A program made the position numbers and the translations under genes. A DNA stretch of 13,483 bases from RGIG3009 sp045595445. Its GTDB lineage: Bacteria > Bacillota > Clostridia > Oscillospirales > Acutalibacteraceae. The stretch spans positions 1 through 13,483 of the forward strand of contig JAZOAK010000006.1 in NCBI GenBank assembly GCA_045595445.1, in the 5' to 3' direction. A model generated the notes under the pieces. It saw only the letters and a program-made list of their open reading frames with translations, had not been told where the DNA came from and did no database searches. The stretch's first letter is position 1. Each line of letters starts with the position of its first letter. Shown piece by piece: positions 11,724 to 13,483 of the stretch.

Positions 11724-12887
11724 ATGGAAGTAAAACAAGTTTACAATTTTGTTAATGTAGCAACAAAAGAAGCACTCGGCGAAACTGCCGTTGTACAGGA
11801 GGATTTAAGCGACATTGTAGAAGTGGGCCGCGCGCTGTCACTTGTAAAAGACGGATACGACAATTACGTACGTGCGCTTACAAACCATATTGGCAAGGTA
11901 GTATTTGATAACAGGAAACTTGACACTGTAGTGCCGTCCGTTGTGCGTGACGCGTGGGAGTATGGCTCTATACTGGAGAAAATCCGCGTAGAACTTCCCG
12001 AAGCTGATGAAAATGAAACGTGGTCGCTTGTGGACGGGCAGACGTACAATCAAGACAAGTTTTATCAGCCGAAAGTACACGCAAAATTTTTCAATAAGCG
12101 CGTTACGTTTGAAATTGATATGTCACTGGCCGATAGACAGGTTAAAGAGTCGTTCAGCAACGCGGCACAGCACGCGGCGTTTGTCGCTATGATCTATAAC
12201 GCCATTGATCAATCTATGGTAATCAAACTTGACGAACTCATTTTGAGAACTATTGATAATATGATCGGCGAAACGATTTACGCAGACTACGGCGTAAACG
12301 CGCTTGCGTCTATGTCCGGCACGAAAGCCGTTAATTTACTGTATCTCTATAACCAGACTGTCGCAACGCCTATCACGGCCGCAGACGCACTCATCAACGA
12401 TGAGTTTTTGAGGTTTGCCGCGTTCACGATTAAAGCGTATATTCGCAGACTTCGCAGGCCGTCAAAAATATTCAACGTTGGCGGCACAAAGAAATTTACG
12501 CCGACGGATAGAATGAACGTTGTTATGTGGGGTGACTTCGCGTCTGCCGCTGAAATCTATCTTTACAACGGCAAGGGGCAGTTTTTGACTGAAAACATCA
12601 AAATGCCCGACGCGGACATTGTCGAATATTGGCAGGGAAGCGGCACTGACTATGCGTTCGCGTCTGCGTCGTCAATTGATATTGTCACGACCGGCGGCAA
12701 TGCTGTCGCGGCGTCCGGCATACTTGCGTGCATTTTCGACCGCGACGCGCTCGGCGTTGCAAATCTTGATAGGCGCGTGAGAACTCATACAAACGACAAG
12801 GCCGAATTTGTCAATAACTTCGTAAAGGCCGACGCCGGCTATTGGAACGACTTCGATGAAAACTTCGTGGTATTTTTCGCCGCTTGA
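11724..12887 (+). CDS. Major capsid protein, phi29 gp8-like
   Basis: At 387 aa it is shorter than phi29 gp8 (448 aa), consistent with an HK97-fold shell protein without the extra C-terminal Ig-like domain of phi29. Typical segments are VKDGYDNYVRALTNHIGKVV near residue 40, AWEYGSILEKIRVELPEADE near 80, a KFYQPKVHAKFFNKRVTFEI stretch near 115, and a long central helix of the SNAAQHAAFVAMIYNAIDQS type. I recall this pattern from capsid proteins of small gut phages of this group. The binding site AGAAAGGA precedes the ATG. The GC-richer, more regular codon use contrasts with the three small genes before it, as expected for the most abundant product. Confidence 0.83.
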   Translation: MEVKQVYNFVNVATKEALGETAVVQEDLSDIVEVGRALSLVKDGYDNYVRALTNHIGKVVFDNRKLDTVVPSVVRDAWEYGSILEKIRVELPEADENETWSLVDGQTYNQDKFYQPKVHAKFFNKRVTFEIDMSLADRQVKESFSNAAQHAAFVAMIYNAIDQSMVIKLDELILRTIDNMIGETIYADYGVNALASMSGTKAVNLLYLYNQTVATPITAADALINDEFLRFAAFTIKAYIRRLRRPSKIFNVGGTKKFTPTDRMNVVMWGDFASAAEIYLYNGKGQFLTENIKMPDADIVEYWQGSGTDYAFASASSIDIVTTGGNAVAASGILACIFDRDALGVANLDRRVRTHTNDKAEFVNNFVKADAGYWNDFDENFVVFFAA

Positions 12888-12901
12888 TAATGGGGGTACA
12901 A

Positions 12902-13366
12902 ATGAAAAATGTTGTTGATTTTATAAAATCGGCAATAATTGCGTGCGGCGCGGCTCTTGGTGTTTTCCTTGGCCGCGCCGACGGCTTATTGATCACACTT
13001 GTGATTTTGGCCGTTGCCGATTATATAACGGGCATTGTGTCCGCTTGTGTAAATAAAACGCTATCTTCCCGCGTGGGGTTCGTTGGCATTGCTAAAAAAC
13101 TGTTTATGTTCGCATTGGTGGGCGTCGCAAATCTTGTTGACGTCAACGTGCTTGGCGGGTCGTCCGTCCTGCGCGGCGCAATTATATGCTTTTACATAGC
13201 AAACGAGGCACTGTCGATCATTGAAAACGCCGGCGAACTCGGCCTGCCTATACCGACGAAATTAAAAAAACTAATGGAGCAGTTACGCACAACGGCCGAC
13301 AAGGTAGATGAAATTTCAAAGACCGATGAAAATAAAAAGGATAAAGAAAATACCCCGAAAGTTTAG
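12902..13366 (+). CDS. Holin, phage holin family 4 (Cp-1-type)
   Basis: A 154-aa membrane protein that would open the cell membrane for the lysin. Four hydrophobic segments are seen at about 8-25, 28-50, 62-84 and 86-105. Family signatures are VADYITGI (38-45), LSSRVGFVGIAKKL (54-67) and YIANEALSIIENAGELGLP (98-116), all typical of the toxin-secretion/phage lysis holin family. A charged, lysine-rich cytoplasmic tail follows (KTDENKKDKEN). The start at 12902 follows GGGGG at 12892-12896; an ATG at 12890 and a TTG at 12884 are alternatives. The stop TAG at 13364-13366 lies in a small inverted repeat next to the terminal repeat. Confidence 0.88.
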   Translation: MKNVVDFIKSAIIACGAALGVFLGRADGLLITLVILAVADYITGIVSACVNKTLSSRVGFVGIAKKLFMFALVGVANLVDVNVLGGSSVLRGAIICFYIANEALSIIENAGELGLPIPTKLKKLMEQLRTTADKVDEISKTDENKKDKENTPKV

Positions 13367-13369
13367 CCA

Positions 13370-13483
13370 CACTAAACCCAAAGTTTATCAATACTAAACA
13401 GCCTGCAAGCCGTCCCCGCGTTCGAGCGTTGCCCCACCGGCGGCGGCTCTTTTTTAATTTCGACGGAACGCCCAAGGGAGGTG
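13370..13483. repeat. Right terminal inverted repeat (origin end)
   Basis: This is the reverse complement of 7-120, exact over 13380-13483. It lacks the six bases that would match AAATGC at the left end. Read on the + strand, AGCCG (13409-13413) and CGGCT (about 13445-13449) followed by TTTTTT (13450-13455) could also fold as a terminator for late transcripts, though the loop is long. CTAAAC boxes lie at 13372-13377 and 13394-13399, with a further GTTTAG just outside at 13361-13366. Confidence 0.95.

Noticed and set aside
13363..13391. Leftward promoter at the right end using the repeat copy of TTGATA.
   Set aside because: At the matching distance the -10 would be GGCTAA, a poor match, and no minus-strand gene follows.
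1..13483. tRNA genes, CRISPR arrays, insertion sequences or integrase genes.
   Set aside because: None was seen on either strand; nothing suggests a temperate life style or CRISPR content.

Overview
The window looks like an almost complete genome of a very small linear, protein-primed, short-tailed phage of the phi29 type (Salasmaviridae/Guelinviridae-like). Three things support this. First, the two ends are inverted repeats (positions 7-110 are identical to 13483-13380 on the other strand). Second, a protein-primed family B DNA polymerase is preceded by a terminal-protein candidate. Third, the structural genes match the phi29 set: tail knob gp9, packaging ATPase gp16, connector gp10, lower collar gp11 and capsid gp8. 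Strong AAAGGAG and GGGGGTGAT ribosome binding sites, a Firmicutes-type holin and an NlpC/CHAP plus LysM endolysin point to a Gram-positive (Bacillota) host, perhaps a gut species; the host is inference. At about 13.5 kb it is well below phi29 and Cp-1 (about 19 kb). Every supported gene is on the + strand, unlike phi29, and stop codons are standard.

Layout. Positions 1-120: left terminal repeat, whose inner edge carries the -35 of a near-consensus promoter. 146-985: endolysin. 982-1111: a small-RNA unit with its own promoter and a rho-independent terminator. 1133-1180: candidate early promoter with a palindromic operator. 1221-3247: eight short early genes, mostly of unknown function, one of them a possible single-stranded DNA-binding protein at 1845. 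3251-6030: terminal protein candidate and DNA polymerase. 6033-6073: candidate late promoter embedded in a hairpin that would hide the ribosome binding site of the next gene. 6080-12887: tail knob, packaging ATPase, connector, lower collar, three small putative virion accessory proteins and the major capsid protein. 12902-13366: holin. 13370-13483: right terminal repeat.

How it fits together. Terminal protein and polymerase would start replication at both ends. The hairpin-promoter at 6033-6073 would separate early read-through RNA (binding site hidden) from late RNA (binding site free). The ATPase packages DNA through the connector into a gp8-type capsid. The lysis functions sit at opposite genome ends: lysin first, holin last.

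The most interesting parts are (a) the roughly 95-nt RNA at 1017-1111, which folds on paper into a three-way junction and shows a loop complementary to the four AAGGAGAA binding sites of the early genes just downstream, and (b) the promoter-in-a-hairpin at 6041-6073. Both are predictions from sequence only.
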